DNA of 64,000 nucleotides from Arthrobacter globiformis (GTDB taxonomy: Bacteria > Actinomycetota > Actinomycetes > Actinomycetales > Micrococcaceae). The notes under the pieces were generated by a model. That model was not told the origin of the DNA. It saw nothing but the letters and a program-made list of their open reading frames with translations, and did not search any database. The position numbers and the translations under genes are program-made. This document shows positions 1 to 9,531 of the stretch, one piece after another (within the stretch, counting starts at the first letter, position 1; each line of letters opens with the position of its first letter). The stretch spans positions 2,356,001 to 2,420,000 of the forward strand of contig NZ_JAUSZX010000001.1 in assembly GCF_030818015.1 (NCBI RefSeq). Reading direction: 5' to 3'.

Positions 1-607
1 GTACTCCGGCCGCGAAGCTGTTCCGTCGCCCGATCCCGGTTTCGTTGTCCCAGATCAGCCGCCTCGGAACCGCCCCCAAACCACCGATCAGCTCCCACAT
101 CCCGGCCAGCAAATCCCCGGTCATGCGGGACGGAATCATCCGCGCCATGACGAACCGCGAATGCGAGGACACCATGACCAGCACCGGCAGGATCCTTGGC
201 TTTCCCGCCCCAACCGGGATTCGCACCTCCGGGAACCACAGGTCGCACTGCGCCTGATCCCCGGGTTCGTAAGTGATCCGGTCAGCAGGGTCAGCCGGGG
301 CATACTCCGGCCGGATCCTGGCCACGTTTTCCCTGAACCAGGCCGGCGACCCGGACCAGCCCACGCGTTCTGCAAGCACCGTGGCCGGCATCCGCGGGTT
401 CTCCCTCAGCAGCGCCCGTATGGCCGGCTCGACCGCTTTGATCCCGGAGTCCCGAGGCGCCCGAACATACGTCGGCGGGCTCTCAGCGCTGACCGCTTTC
501 GCGACCGTGTTCCGGGAAATGCCCAGCCGCGCCGCTATCGACCTCATCGACTCACCCTCGGCAAGATGCAACCGCCGAATAAGCGCCCAATCCTCCACTG
601 TGATCAC
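1..607 (-). CDS. istA: IS21-family transposase IstA, N-terminal part (runs off the window)
   Basis: The minus strand reads open from a GTG at 607 to the window edge, about 200 codons. The N-terminus reads VEDWALIRRLHLAEGESM then SIAARLGISRNTVAKA, the helix-turn-helix that opens IS21 IstA proteins. Further on, DQAQCDLWFPEV and MVSSHSRFVMARM look like the start of the DDE integrase core with its first catalytic Asp. IstA with the IstB ATPase moves IS21 elements; istB would lie beyond position 1. A second GTG at 598 is in frame, so the start could be three codons later. The rest cannot be judged for intactness from this window. Confidence 0.85.
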   Translation of the reverse strand, partial: MITVEDWALIRRLHLAEGESMRSIAARLGISRNTVAKAVSAESPPTYVRAPRDSGIKAVEPAIRALLRENPRMPATVLAERVGWSGSPAWFRENVARIRPEYAPADPADRITYEPGDQAQCDLWFPEVRIPVGAGKPRILPVLVMVSSHSRFVMARMIPSRMTGDLLAGMWELIGGLGAVPRRLIWDNETGIGRRNSFAAGV

Positions 608-629
608 CCACCCAATCGTTTGGAACGGG

Positions 630-674
630 TGGCTCAGTTTTCAACCGGCACAATGGCTCAATTTTCGACCGTCA
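630..674. repeat. IS21 terminal repeats (two 21-bp direct copies)
   Basis: Copies at 630-650 and 654-674 both begin TGGCTCA and differ at three of 21 positions, with a 24-bp period. Multiple short repeats at the tip are typical of IS21-family ends. They mark the right end of the element that encodes the istA fragment. Confidence 0.7.
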
Positions 675-1338
675 CCGACAGAGCTACCGAGAGCAGGGCC
701 ATGTAGTGGCTGCCCGGCTTCTTATCAATGTATGGCTCCGCGGAGTCGATCGATGGGTGGCTGGCCGCAGTGTAGGCGAGCCACGCCAGATACATGCTCT
801 TGAGCCGGTCCTTGATCTCCTCCGGACTCTTGTCGATCGCATTCTTCAGATGGGTGAAAGTCTCCATGCTCTTGAACTCGTCGGTAGTGGCATCTGCGTA
901 CTGCTGGAGCTGGTCGGCCATATGCATATCGAATCGCCAACCGTCATGCTGGGCCTCGAGCATCTTCTTGCTCGTATTCTTCTTGGCCAGCATGGCCACC
1001 TCGACGAACTTCCCTTCGCCTGAGTCCGCCCAGACAAGGCGCATTGCGTGCCCGAGGGCGGAGCGAAGAAGCGGCGCGGATTCGCTCCCGTAGCCACTCT
1101 TCTCGAGCTTGATCGCGGCCTCGCCGTTGCTCAGCGTGCGCTGGAGCCAGCCCCAAGCAAGGCCAGGTGCGGCTGCCCTACGCTGCTCCTCGTCGGACTC
1201 ATTGTCGAGCCACAGCGGTTGTGGCTTAGGCGCTTGATTGACCATGCGCGCGAGGCTCCGGTAGATCGCGTACCCGGGATCCTTCTCGGTGGGGCAGATT
1301 CTATCGGCCAGCTTACGGGACTTCTTTCTAGTACTCAT
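658..1338 (-). CDS. DUF5677-like hypothetical protein, 3' end replaced by IS21
   Basis: This 226-residue soluble protein has no signal peptide. The central helical part (SGYGSESAPLLRSALGHAMR) resembles the DUF5677 family, whose function is unknown; this is a pattern match only. The start ATG at 1338 has an AAAGGC-type ribosome site. The last residues (about VTVEN) and the stop codon lie inside the IS21 terminal repeats, so the native C-terminus was probably lost when the element inserted. It is likely expressed only as a truncated form, if at all. The neighbours give no functional hint. Confidence 0.55.
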   Translation of the reverse strand: MSTRKKSRKLADRICPTEKDPGYAIYRSLARMVNQAPKPQPLWLDNESDEEQRRAAAPGLAWGWLQRTLSNGEAAIKLEKSGYGSESAPLLRSALGHAMRLVWADSGEGKFVEVAMLAKKNTSKKMLEAQHDGWRFDMHMADQLQQYADATTDEFKSMETFTHLKNAIDKSPEEIKDRLKSMYLAWLAYTAASHPSIDSAEPYIDKKPGSHYMALLSVALSVTVEN

Positions 1339-2104
1339 GCAGGCAGCCTTTCAAGGGACCCGAGCCAGTTGGGGGACGAGGCCCGCGTCGCGCTAACGTT
1401 GCCACTCGCACCGCGGGACACTAGTGCACGGTGAGGGATCCCACTGGCGGAGCAGGCTTTTGCCGCCGAGCGGCGCGAGCATCCGGTCGCCGCCCTTGAA
1501 GCCTTCGGCTTCTACGCTTCCGGCGTCAGCACTCTGGGAATCAAGCCAAGCGGCCTGATCGCACCCATGCCACGACCGGCGGGCGGTGAAACGGTCATCG
1601 CACGCTTCGCCATTGCATCCGGCCCTGGAGCCGGAGCCACGGCATCCGAGTGCTTAGCGACCTTCAAGCCCGATCGGCCCGGTCCCTATCACGCCTCATT
1701 CCTAGTAACAGTCCTGGCCGATGAATTGACCGAGTTCGCCAGGACGCGGATGCTTTCGGGTTTCGCCCACACCGCTAGGTCTATCAGAATTGCAAAGGCA
1801 CCGCGCACAGTGTGCGCGTCGATGGCCACCATGCCCTCGGGTGGGCACTCGTTACGAACGGCGTGGCGGGAATGGTCGTCGAGCACCGTGACCGCGTACT
1901 GATGTGGCTTGGGACGGATCGAGCGGAAATTCCGGAGACGATCTACACAAGCGAGATCGGCAGCCTTATGGGGCCTAAAGATCTGCAGGCTCCACGGCAG
2001 CCATCGCAAATGGCCACGCCGACCGAATTCGAGGCGGTCCACTACGCGCCCCCGCAACTCGTATGACTGCGGCACGGAACCTGCGCCGGTTCAGACAGAC
2101 CCCC
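1339..2104. other. No recognisable gene
   Basis: Several short frames overlap on both strands between 1440 and 2075. One minus-strand stretch contains AVTVLDDHSR, faintly like an integrase core, but no family signature continues around it. The area looks like remnants left by past insertions. Confidence 0.4.
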
Positions 2105-2158
2105 GTGAGTCGACGGATACAACCAATTAATGTGAGCCGACGGATACAACCAATTAAC
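2105..2158. repeat. Tandem 27-bp repeat, two copies
   Basis: Copies at 2105-2131 and 2132-2158 differ at two positions; each contains CGACGGATACAACCAATTAA. They lie about 330 bp upstream of the MFS transporter and just upstream of the palindrome at 2206. They may be a pair of regulator binding sites or a duplication scar. Confidence 0.6.
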
Positions 2159-2205
2159 ACATCAAACTCTTGACCGGGTGAGGATCGCACCTTTAGAGTT
2201 CTCTG

Positions 2206-2222
2206 ATATATGAGTCATATAT
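2206..2222. promoter_or_regulatory. Perfect palindrome, probable operator
   Basis: ATATATGA, one G, then TCATATAT form a perfect inverted repeat with 8-bp arms. It is AT-rich in GC-rich surroundings and lies 260 bp upstream of the MFS transporter start. Dyads of this size suit dimeric GntR- or TetR-type repressors. No cognate regulator gene is adjacent, so the binder is unknown. Confidence 0.5.
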
Positions 2223-2482
2223 GTCATACTTTGCCGACCCGGTCTCGAGGTTTTGATCTCGATGGTTCGGCGCGAGGGTGGAAACCAAGGCCTTCCCGTA
2301 TCCATCTCGAAGAGCAGTGATACATGACGACGCCGAAATCATCTCGCGAGTCCTGCGCGGCCATATCGGCTGGCGTCAAGCCAGTCGGCATCGTCCACCG
2401 GTCGCTAAGGGCAGGCGGCTGTCCGTGCGTCTAGGAAACGGCGTCAGCGGTTTGCGCTGAAGTCAGAAGGGAACAAATCTCA

Positions 2483-3895
2483 ATGATCTATCCGACCGGG
2501 ACGACGGCCTCCGTCGACACCTCCATATCAAGAGAGACCAGCTCCAAGTTCAAACGCCGCTTCATGGTGCGGCTTGTCGCTGTCTTCATCGGCGGCATGT
2601 TCCTCGACGGTTACATCCTCGGAATCATCGGCCCCGTCACCGGACCCATGCGGTCAGATCTCCAGCTCGACGCACTATCTCTGGGCATGATCGCTGCAGG
2701 CCCGCTGGCTGGTATCTTCGTCGGCTCCCCGCTGGCCGGCTGGGCTACTGACAAGTTCGGACGCAAGCCTATGTTCCTCGTGGACATGGGCCTGTTCCTG
2801 GTCGCCTCAGCGGCCCAGTTCTTCGTAACCTCCGGAGACGGGGCCGTGATTCAGCTCGCCATCATCCGGTTCTTCATGGGCGTCGCGATCGGCGGCGAGT
2901 ACTCAATCGGTGGGCCATTGCTATCAGAGTTCTCCCCTCCAAAGCTCCGCGGGCGATTGCTCGGGCTGACTCTGATCGCCTGGTACGTCGGTTTCATGAT
3001 GGCATTCATCATCGGCACGCTCCTGCACGACGCCGGCACCCCATGGCGCCTCGTAATCGGCACGAGCACGATACTCGCATTCGTCCTGTTCCTCGCCCGC
3101 TTGGGCCTCCCCGAATCGCCGAGCTGGCTCATTACGAAGGGACGGCGTGAGGAAGCACTCGCGATCGCACGCAGATACGTCGAATCGCCCCAGATGCACA
3201 ACAGCATCACCGAAGAGATCGATCTGAGGATGATCCAGGAGGCCCAAGCCGCGCAGAGTAGGACCAAAATCAAGGGCGCCTCCTTCGGAATGCTGTTCTC
3301 GAGGCAGTACTGGCGCACCACCCTCTTCACCTCAGGTTTTTGGTTCTGCGCGGTCACTCCGTACTTCGCGATCGCGACCTTCGCCGACGACGTGCTCAAC
3401 CAATTCGGCTTCGGCGGCGGCTGGGCCGGTGGAGTCGGCCTGTCCGCACTTGCGGCCGCGGGTGTTGTCACCACCGTGCTTCTGATTGACAAGCTCGGCC
3501 GCCGAATCCTCACCGTGCCCGGGCAGTGGCTCTGCGCAGGCATCCTGTTGATCATCGGAGTCTGGGCGAACGCACCAGCGATCCTCGTGCTCGGCCTGTT
3601 TCTCGCCTTCTCCTTCTTCAATGCCGGCTACACCACGATGACCCAGGTCTATCCGGCCGAGGTATTCCCCGGCCACCTGCGCGGCATCGGCATGGGCTTC
3701 GCCGCGGCCTTCAGCCGCATCGGAGCCGCACTCGGCACCTTCGCCCTGCCATGGGCGATCAGCAACATCGGCATGGGCCCAAGCATGGTCGTAGCCGCGG
3801 CCGTCGCATTACTCGGTGCAGTCCTCTCGCAATGGCTCGCGCCTGAGACGAAGGGGCGCACCCTCGCCGAGATCTCAGCAAACTTCTCCCACTGA
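2483..3895 (+). CDS. MFS transporter, sugar-porter type
   Basis: The 470-residue membrane protein has about twelve hydrophobic segments. Family signatures are clear: DKFGRKP in the loop after TM2, RFFMGVAIGGEYSIGGPLLSE, PESPSWLITKGR after TM6, DKLGRRIL between TM8 and TM9, and a PETKGR ending. These place it in the MFS superfamily near the sugar porters and related acid or inositol symporters, so it probably imports a sugar, polyol or organic acid with protons. The start at 2483 has AGAAGGGA a short distance upstream. It stands alone, with the tandem repeat and palindrome upstream suggesting regulated expression. The substrate cannot be read from the sequence. Confidence 0.85.
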   Translation: MIYPTGTTASVDTSISRETSSKFKRRFMVRLVAVFIGGMFLDGYILGIIGPVTGPMRSDLQLDALSLGMIAAGPLAGIFVGSPLAGWATDKFGRKPMFLVDMGLFLVASAAQFFVTSGDGAVIQLAIIRFFMGVAIGGEYSIGGPLLSEFSPPKLRGRLLGLTLIAWYVGFMMAFIIGTLLHDAGTPWRLVIGTSTILAFVLFLARLGLPESPSWLITKGRREEALAIARRYVESPQMHNSITEEIDLRMIQEAQAAQSRTKIKGASFGMLFSRQYWRTTLFTSGFWFCAVTPYFAIATFADDVLNQFGFGGGWAGGVGLSALAAAGVVTTVLLIDKLGRRILTVPGQWLCAGILLIIGVWANAPAILVLGLFLAFSFFNAGYTTMTQVYPAEVFPGHLRGIGMGFAAAFSRIGAALGTFALPWAISNIGMGPSMVVAAAVALLGAVLSQWLAPETKGRTLAEISANFSH

Positions 3896-4621
3896 CACCG
3901 GGACTGCACGGTGACTTCGAATCAGAGCTAAGGCCCTCGGGCGGAAAAGGGGCGTCAGTGGTTGGGGGCCCGCCAGTCGATCCGGCCCGTGCCCCACTCC
4001 GGAGCCGAGAAACTCATTGACGTCAACGTCCATGACGGTGTTATCGACTTGCTCGGCCAGGTCGATCGTGACGTCGTCTCCCTCCGGGCATTGATCGGCG
4101 ACAGCCAAGTGGGTTATGAGTGGTTTTAGGCCAGCTACTTTGGTGCCAGCCTCTCTGTTGTTGAGGCGGGTTTCGGCGAGGCCGGCACCGCGGTCGAGGT
4201 GCTCGGCGACGAACTGAAGATCCAGGATCAGTCTTTCGTTCACAGCGTGATCACGTGGCCGCGAGGCGAATTCGACATTGAGTTCGCTGCCGTGGAGCTC
4301 ACATTCACCCTGCTAGTGGTGAGGATCGTACGGGGGCTCTTCGCACGCGAAGAGCCGCCCGCGGCGTCTATCAACCGGTGAAGGACACTGAATCCGGACG
4401 CAAGTGTCCGGTAAAGGATCCGTTAGCGGGCAGTGCGGCGCCTCAAACCGGGTGGCGCATTCAAACCCTAGTCCAGCGGCCTATCCAAGAGGTCGCCTGC
4501 TAAACGAGAATCCTTGGTGCCCGGTGTCTGGGCGGGGCTGGTGTCGGATGCAACTGCTAAGGTCCGTCTAAACCGAGCAGGGAGTATCGATGTCGTCAAG
4601 TGAATACCCGTTTCCAGTTGC
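3896..4621. other. No supported gene; possible eroded coding relic
   Basis: A plus-strand open stretch up to 4381 reads plausibly as protein (EFDIEFAAVELTFTLL near its middle) but has no convincing start and is cut by stops upstream. It may be a decayed gene end. Nothing else stands out. Confidence 0.35.
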
Positions 4622-5302
4622 GTGTCCCAACTGGGCGCTCATGACTCCCGTGAAGCGCAAGATGCCCGCGCGGTCGCGTGGCTCTCGCAACAACCTGGCG
4701 GCCCAATTGCCGTTGTAACGCCACAGCGTCGGTTCGAGAGCGAAACCCTCAAGCGGTTGGTGGGAAGACTTGATACGGTGCACCTCACCTGGCGCGGTTT
4801 CTCTGCCGGGTCCCTTACCCACCGGCGTGTCGTCTACGCATGGCCCGACCGGCAACATCTGAACGATCTGTGGGGCTCACAAGCTGACGCTATCGTCGTC
4901 ATCGAGTGGGGAACTGCCGAAACAGCCACTTGGTTGGAAGTCGCTCAGCCGGTACGACTCCTTCCGGAACAGACTCCGCAGCCTGCGTCAGGACCACAAG
5001 CCGCTCTGTCAGCCGTCGGCGAACCCCTACCGGAAGACGTGATCCGGATCCTCAAAAGCCTTGCACAGTGGGCGGCCGGATATGACTCCGGACTCAAATG
5101 GAATGAAGAAGACAAGCTCAAGGCCGACATGATGAACCGCCTCGAGCGGTGGGCCTCCGTCACAGTTGAGCAGGTCAGAGGCAAATGCCGTGAACTGAAG
5201 ATGCGGCCAAACGACATAGAGACGAGCGTCGGTTTCCTGGAACGCAGGAAGCAGGGCTGGCGGTTCAACGTGAGGAGCAGCTACCGCGGTTTCCAGTTCT
5301 GA
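4622..5302 (+). CDS. Hypothetical protein, 226 aa
   Basis: The frame opens with GTG at 4622 and runs to 5302. The protein is soluble, without signal peptide or membrane segments. The N-terminal half looks like a compact alpha/beta domain (PIAVVTPQRR, TVHLTWRGFS, RRVVYAWPDRQHLNDLW, AIVVIEWG). A proline-rich linker near residue 120 is followed by a charged helical C-terminal half containing two Trp and many Lys/Glu. I do not recognise the family. Codon use looks genuine. It stands alone between an eroded stretch and a pseudogene, so context does not suggest a role. Confidence 0.6.
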   Translation: MSQLGAHDSREAQDARAVAWLSQQPGGPIAVVTPQRRFESETLKRLVGRLDTVHLTWRGFSAGSLTHRRVVYAWPDRQHLNDLWGSQADAIVVIEWGTAETATWLEVAQPVRLLPEQTPQPASGPQAALSAVGEPLPEDVIRILKSLAQWAAGYDSGLKWNEEDKLKADMMNRLERWASVTVEQVRGKCRELKMRPNDIETSVGFLERRKQGWRFNVRSSYRGFQF

Positions 5303-5376
5303 TCACGCTTCAATGCCCGTTATCTGGTCGCGTTCTGCTGGTGTAGGACGACGGCCGTCCTTCACGAATGATGTAG

Positions 5377-6258
5377 CCGTCTTACCGCGTTGCATCTCCG
5401 CAACGCCGATCAACACAGTGTGTTGAAGAGCTCCTCGCCGACCCAAACATCGAAGCCGTCTACCTTCCGTTTCCCAATGGTCTGCACGCAGAGTGGATCA
5501 TCGCCGCGGCAGATGCCGGCAAAGACATCCTCTGCGAGAAGCCTCTGGTGTGCAGCCTGCAGGACTATCGACGGGTAGTGGAAGCCTGCGAACGGAACGA
5601 AGTAACGCTCATGGAGGCGTTCATGTACCGCTTCCACCCACAGCACCATAAAGTCCGGGAGCTCCTGGATGCAGGCAGGATAGGCGACGTCGTCTCCATG
5701 CACGCCCGCTTCCACTTCAACATGGACCGGGCCCCCAGCGAGGTCCGGCTCCAGCCCAACCTGGAAGGCGGGGCAGTCAACGACGTCGGCTGCTACGCCA
5801 TCGACATCATGAACATGGTCATGGGCGGCCCTCCGACTAACGTCTACGCCAAAGGAACAAGCCCCTCGGATCCCGTTGAAACAACCGTGGCAGCTATCCT
5901 CGACTACAACGGAGTCCTGGGAACGTTCGACTGCGGCTTTGAAGGGCCCCGGACCAACACCTTCCAGATCATAGGAACAGAAGGGCAAATCACCCTGGAT
6001 AAGGCCTTCGACCCCGACCCCGGGGAATCCGAGCGGGTAACGGTCTCCCTGCGGACCGGACAAACGGAGATCTTAGACATTACGGAAGACCATTTCAAGG
6101 TCGAGATTGAACGCTTCAGCAGCGTCTTGGCATGCGGCCATGCAGCAGGCATCGTAAACAGGGAATTAACCGAACAAAACCTCGCTGTGCGCCTCGCCGT
6201 CCACGAATCGCTCGCTACCCGCCTGCCATGCAAGGTCGGAGCCAACGAAGGTGGCTGA
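5377..6258 (+). pseudogene. Gfo/Idh/MocA oxidoreductase, 5' truncated
   Basis: The frame holds most of a Gfo/Idh/MocA dehydrogenase: EELLADPNIEAVYLPFPNGL, DAGKDILCEKPLV (the conserved EKP with catalytic Lys), EAFMYRFHPQH and GGAVNDVGCYAIDI. The start of the Rossmann fold with its GxGxxG dinucleotide site is missing. The open frame begins right after a stop at 5374, and its first residues (VASPQRR) look like a remnant of the usual VASR segment with an internal deletion. Without the NAD(P) site it cannot be a working dehydrogenase. A start at 5548 exists but would encode an even shorter piece. Related intact enzymes act on sugars and polyols. Confidence 0.8.
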
Positions 6259-6388
6259 ACACATCTATGCCGGAAGCAGTTCACGCGGATCGCGACACGT
6301 CGCAACTCACAGTTCTAAGTTCGAGCTTGGCGACCGGTCCTTCCTGGCTCCCGCCTCGGTTTCCCAGGCAGCGGGGAGTACCCCTTAA

Positions 6389-6431
6389 CACAAACGGACG
6401 ACGGCTGCGCTCCCGCCGTCGTCCGTTTGTG
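6389..6431. terminator. Strong hairpin between convergent genes
   Basis: Perfect 17-bp arms at 6389-6405 and 6415-6431 flank a 9-nt loop. The hairpin lies between the Gfo/Idh pseudogene (plus) and the SDR end (minus), so it probably acts in both directions. No long T-run follows. Confidence 0.65.
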
Positions 6432-6502
6432 CGGCGACCAAAACGCCTTCGGGCCGCCAACTAGGGCTTATGCGACTCGTCGCCCGGGACCCGGCGCACA
6501 TC

Positions 6503-7291
6503 TCAATCCGCGCCGCCAACCACATTCTGGTCCCAGTCGATGACGGAACCGGTCACTATGCCGCTGCGGGCAGAGAGCAGGAACACGACAAATTCGGCAA
6601 TCTCATCGACCTGGCCGAGCTTGCCCATCGGGACGGAGGCGTTGGCTTTTTCGAGCCAGTCGTCGCCGGCGCCGTGGAACCGGCGCTGAATGAGGTCTTC
6701 GCCCTCCGTTGCCGTCCAACCGATGTTGACCCCGTTGATTCGGATCCTGTCCCACCGGTGGGCGTGGGCCGCATTCCGGGTCAGTCCGGCGAGCCCGGCC
6801 TTGGACGCGACGTATGGCGCCAGGTAGGGCTGGCCTCCGTGTGAGGACATGCTGATGATGTTGACGATATTCCCCGGAGCTTCACGTTCCTTGAAGTGCT
6901 TGATGGCCTCGGACATGATGAAGAACGGCGCCTTGAGGTTGACGGCAATATGTTCATCGAACAGTTCAGGGGTTGTGTCGGTCATGCTGCCCCGGGTTGT
7001 CAGGCCCGCGGCATTGACCACCGCATCTAGACGGCCGAAGTGCTCGATGGTCCTGGTGACCGTGCTGCTTGCCTGCGGCGTGTCCCCGAGGTCTGCCTGC
7101 AGGAATACCGAAGGCACACCAATTCCGGTGAGGTCCTCGGCGATTTTCCCGCCGGCCTCCGCGGAGCGTCCGGTGACGGCGATGCCCGCGGCTCCCTCGG
7201 CCGCGGCCTGCCGGGCAATGGGGGCGCCGAGGCCCTGGGTGCCCCCGCTGATTAGTACGACGGTGTCCTTGAGCAGCCCTGGTGCTGTCAT
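6503..7291 (-). CDS. Short-chain dehydrogenase/reductase
   Basis: This is a 262-residue classical SDR, the usual length. The NAD(P) motif is SGGTQGLG near residue 15, NAAG lies near 93, and the catalytic Ser and YxxxK appear in IISMSSHGGQPYLAPYVASK. A C-terminal VTGSVIDWDQNVVGG segment is typical. It should oxidise or reduce a hydroxyl or keto group on a small substrate. Its ATG overlaps the stop of the upstream dehydrogenase by ATGA, so the two are translationally coupled in the operon running from 9520 to 6503. Most likely it works on the same polyol or sugar as the IolG-like enzyme. Confidence 0.9.
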   Translation of the reverse strand: MTAPGLLKDTVVLISGGTQGLGAPIARQAAAEGAAGIAVTGRSAEAGGKIAEDLTGIGVPSVFLQADLGDTPQASSTVTRTIEHFGRLDAVVNAAGLTTRGSMTDTTPELFDEHIAVNLKAPFFIMSEAIKHFKEREAPGNIVNIISMSSHGGQPYLAPYVASKAGLAGLTRNAAHAHRWDRIRINGVNIGWTATEGEDLIQRRFHGAGDDWLEKANASVPMGKLGQVDEIAEFVVFLLSARSGIVTGSVIDWDQNVVGGAD

Positions 7292-8301
7292 GTCTGCAAT
7301 GTTCCTTCAACGGTGATGGTCCTGCCTGTTGCTGCCGATTCAGCTGCCGTATCGGCCAGGATCAGCGCGGATATGCCGTCGTCGAATCCGGGCGAACAAG
7401 GGGTGCCGGTGTTGACGGTCTCGACGAAATGGTCGAGCTCGCGCCGGTACGCGGCAGCGTAGCGCTCCAGGAAGAACGGCTCGTACGGGTCTGCCGCCTC
7501 CACAGCGCGGCTTCCGAAACTGCGAACGGTAGTGGGTGAAATGTTGTCGGCCCGCAGCATCCCCCCGCTTCCAAAGGCTTCAAGCCTCTGGTCATACCCG
7601 TAGGCGCTGTGCCGGGAGTTCGTGATGCTGACGAGTTCCCCGTTCCGGCCTCGGAGGGTCACGACGGCGGAGTCGAAGTCTCCCGCCTTGGCGATGTAGT
7701 CGCTGAAGACGTTCGCACCGTGCGCGGCGACCTCCACAATGTCCGGAATGAAGAACCGGGCCATGTCGAGGTCGTGGATGGTCATGTCCCTGAAGATTCC
7801 TCCGGATGCGGCGATATAGGCCGCAGGGGCCGGCGCCGGGTCCCGGCTGATTATGGACAGGTGCTCGAGCCGTCCGATCTCTCCCGCCGTTACGCGCTGA
7901 CGAATCGCTGCGAAGGCGGGATCAAACCGCCGGTTGAAGCCCATCATGAGCGGAATGCCGGCGGCGGCCAGCGTCTCCCGGCAGCTTCGCACCCGCTCAA
8001 TGTCGAGATCGATCGGTTTTTCACACAGCACAGCGATGCCTCTCGCGGCCGCCGCCTCAATCAGCTGGACGTGTGTTGGGGTCGGCGAACAGATTACGAC
8101 GGCGTCCAGTGATGCGTCGGCGAAGACGTCAGCAGTGGAGCCGGTAGGGCGGGCCCCGTACTGCGTGGCGACTTCTTCCGCGCTCTCGGTCGCAGGATCG
8201 GCAACCCAGGTCAGGTTGATCCCCGGATGGGCCGCGAGGTTGGCAGCATGCACCCGGCCGATGCGGCCCGACCCGCACAAGGCGACGTTCAGCTTCTTCA
8301 T
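7288..8301 (-). CDS. iolG: Inositol 2-dehydrogenase-like Gfo/Idh/MocA enzyme
   Basis: The 337-residue protein opens MKKLNVALCGSGRIGRVHAA, with the dinucleotide-binding GxGxxG. It contains ICSPTPTH, AVLCEKPIDLD with the catalytic Lys, and GGIFRDMTIHDLDMARFF with the His/Asp pair of the inositol-dehydrogenase branch. It should oxidise myo-inositol or a related cyclitol or sugar using NAD+. I chose the ATG at 8301 because the frame open further upstream is out of register with the dioxygenase gene and only its shadow. The gene lies 16 nt after the dioxygenase stop and overlaps the SDR by four bases. The exact substrate is an inference. Confidence 0.8.
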   Translation of the reverse strand: MKKLNVALCGSGRIGRVHAANLAAHPGINLTWVADPATESAEEVATQYGARPTGSTADVFADASLDAVVICSPTPTHVQLIEAAAARGIAVLCEKPIDLDIERVRSCRETLAAAGIPLMMGFNRRFDPAFAAIRQRVTAGEIGRLEHLSIISRDPAPAPAAYIAASGGIFRDMTIHDLDMARFFIPDIVEVAAHGANVFSDYIAKAGDFDSAVVTLRGRNGELVSITNSRHSAYGYDQRLEAFGSGGMLRADNISPTTVRSFGSRAVEAADPYEPFFLERYAAAYRRELDHFVETVNTGTPCSPGFDDGISALILADTAAESAATGRTITVEGTLQT

Positions 8302-8317
8302 GGCGATCCCTGCGGTC

Positions 8318-9520
8318 TCACAGGCCATCCGTGAGGCGGCGCTGGGCGGCGGCCTCCAGATCACGAAGCAGGGCATCAGGTGCGGCGTCTTCCTGGAGGC
8401 TCCGCCAGACCAGCTCAGCCTGCGATTCAGGGGCGATGCCTCCCACCGGCTGGTCGCGGTCAAGATTAGTGGGGAAGCCGTAGCCTTCGGCTGATGCGGC
8501 GATGACGTTGCGCAGGAACCTGTCGCTGGCGCCTTCCGCCTTGAGCTGCCGAAGGGTCGGGTACAGGGCAGCGGACATGGCCGTGCGGTCCACGGATTCC
8601 ATGGCTCGGCCGAATGCGGAGGAGACCTGCAGCAGGTTGGCCATGCGGCGGATGTCGGTGGACTTGTTGTGGCCGGCGCCGTGGAACAGGGCGGGGTTGA
8701 AGAATGCAGCATCGCCTTTCTCAAGCGGCAGCTGCACGTAGTTCTCCTCGAAGTAGCGGGTGAACTCGGGACGGTGGAAGGCGAGATACCCGGCGTCGTA
8801 CTTGTGGGAGTGCGGTAGGTAAAGGGTGGGGCCCGACTCTACCGGCATGTCGCAGTGGGCGACGGCGCCCTGCAGTGTCAGCGCAGGGGAGAGCAGGTGG
8901 ATGTGGGCCGGGTAGCGGGCGGCCTGCTCGCTGGACATGAAGCCGAGGTGGTAGTCGCGGTGGGCGGTCTGTGCGGAACCACCGGGGTTCACGACGTTGA
9001 CCTGTGAGGTGACCTGGTAGTTGGGGCCGAGCCAGGCCTCGGAAATGAGGGCCAGAATGTCGCTGGAGTAGTACTCGGCGAACACCTGCGGGTCGCGAAC
9101 GGCCAGCTTGTCCAGCGCGCCCCAGATGCGGTCGTTTGCGCCCGGTTTGGCGAAGTGGTCGCCGGCGGCGGCGCCGGAGGCTTTCTGCTCGGCGATGATG
9201 CTGTTGAACGCTTCGGTGGCGCGGTCCACGATGGCGGTGTCGGCGAAGGCGCGCTTGAAAACGACGATGCCCGGCCCGGCAGTCAGGGCACGGATGAGTT
9301 CAGCCTGAACGTCAGCGCGCTCTTCGGGAGACTCCAGATAGCTGTGTAGGCGCTTGCCGTAAATGAGCGCGTTCTGCTCGACGGCGTCAGCGTACGCGTA
9401 GTCCTCCAGCTTCGTCTTTTCGCCGACGATGACAACGAAATCCTCGAGCCTGCAGCTGTCATGGCCGAACCACTGTGGAGCGTGGGTTCCGGGTGCGTGT
9501 GACGATGCGGTGGTGGTCAT
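8318..9520 (-). CDS. Phytanoyl-CoA dioxygenase (PhyH)-family protein
   Basis: The 400-residue protein begins at 9520 after AAGGAGGAAACGCC, an excellent ribosome site; a longer frame to 9568 lacks one. It belongs to the Fe(II)/2-oxoglutarate oxygenases of the PhyH family: TAHRDYHLGF supplies the HxD iron pair near residue 205, and LFHGAGHN supplies the distal His near residue 295, followed by Arg residues (IRRM) suited to 2-oxoglutarate. It would hydroxylate a small substrate. It is the first gene of the operon with the IolG-like dehydrogenase and the SDR, suggesting hydroxylation followed by two dehydrogenations, or opening of an otherwise inert polyol or ether. The substrate is not known. 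Confidence 0.85.
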   Translation of the reverse strand: MTTTASSHAPGTHAPQWFGHDSCRLEDFVVIVGEKTKLEDYAYADAVEQNALIYGKRLHSYLESPEERADVQAELIRALTAGPGIVVFKRAFADTAIVDRATEAFNSIIAEQKASGAAAGDHFAKPGANDRIWGALDKLAVRDPQVFAEYYSSDILALISEAWLGPNYQVTSQVNVVNPGGSAQTAHRDYHLGFMSSEQAARYPAHIHLLSPALTLQGAVAHCDMPVESGPTLYLPHSHKYDAGYLAFHRPEFTRYFEENYVQLPLEKGDAAFFNPALFHGAGHNKSTDIRRMANLLQVSSAFGRAMESVDRTAMSAALYPTLRQLKAEGASDRFLRNVIAASAEGYGFPTNLDRDQPVGGIAPESQAELVWRSLQEDAAPDALLRDLEAAAQRRLTDGL

Positions 9521-9531
9521 GGCGTTTCCTC

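Noticed and set aside
1689..2075. A 128-residue minus-strand frame with AVTVLDDHSR
   Set aside because: The single integrase-like word is not supported by neighbouring motifs, and several frames overlap there.
8302..8724. A 140-residue N-terminal extension of the IolG-like protein
   Set aside because: It lies entirely within the dioxygenase gene in another frame and has shadow-like composition; the ATG at 8301 starts a standard enzyme.
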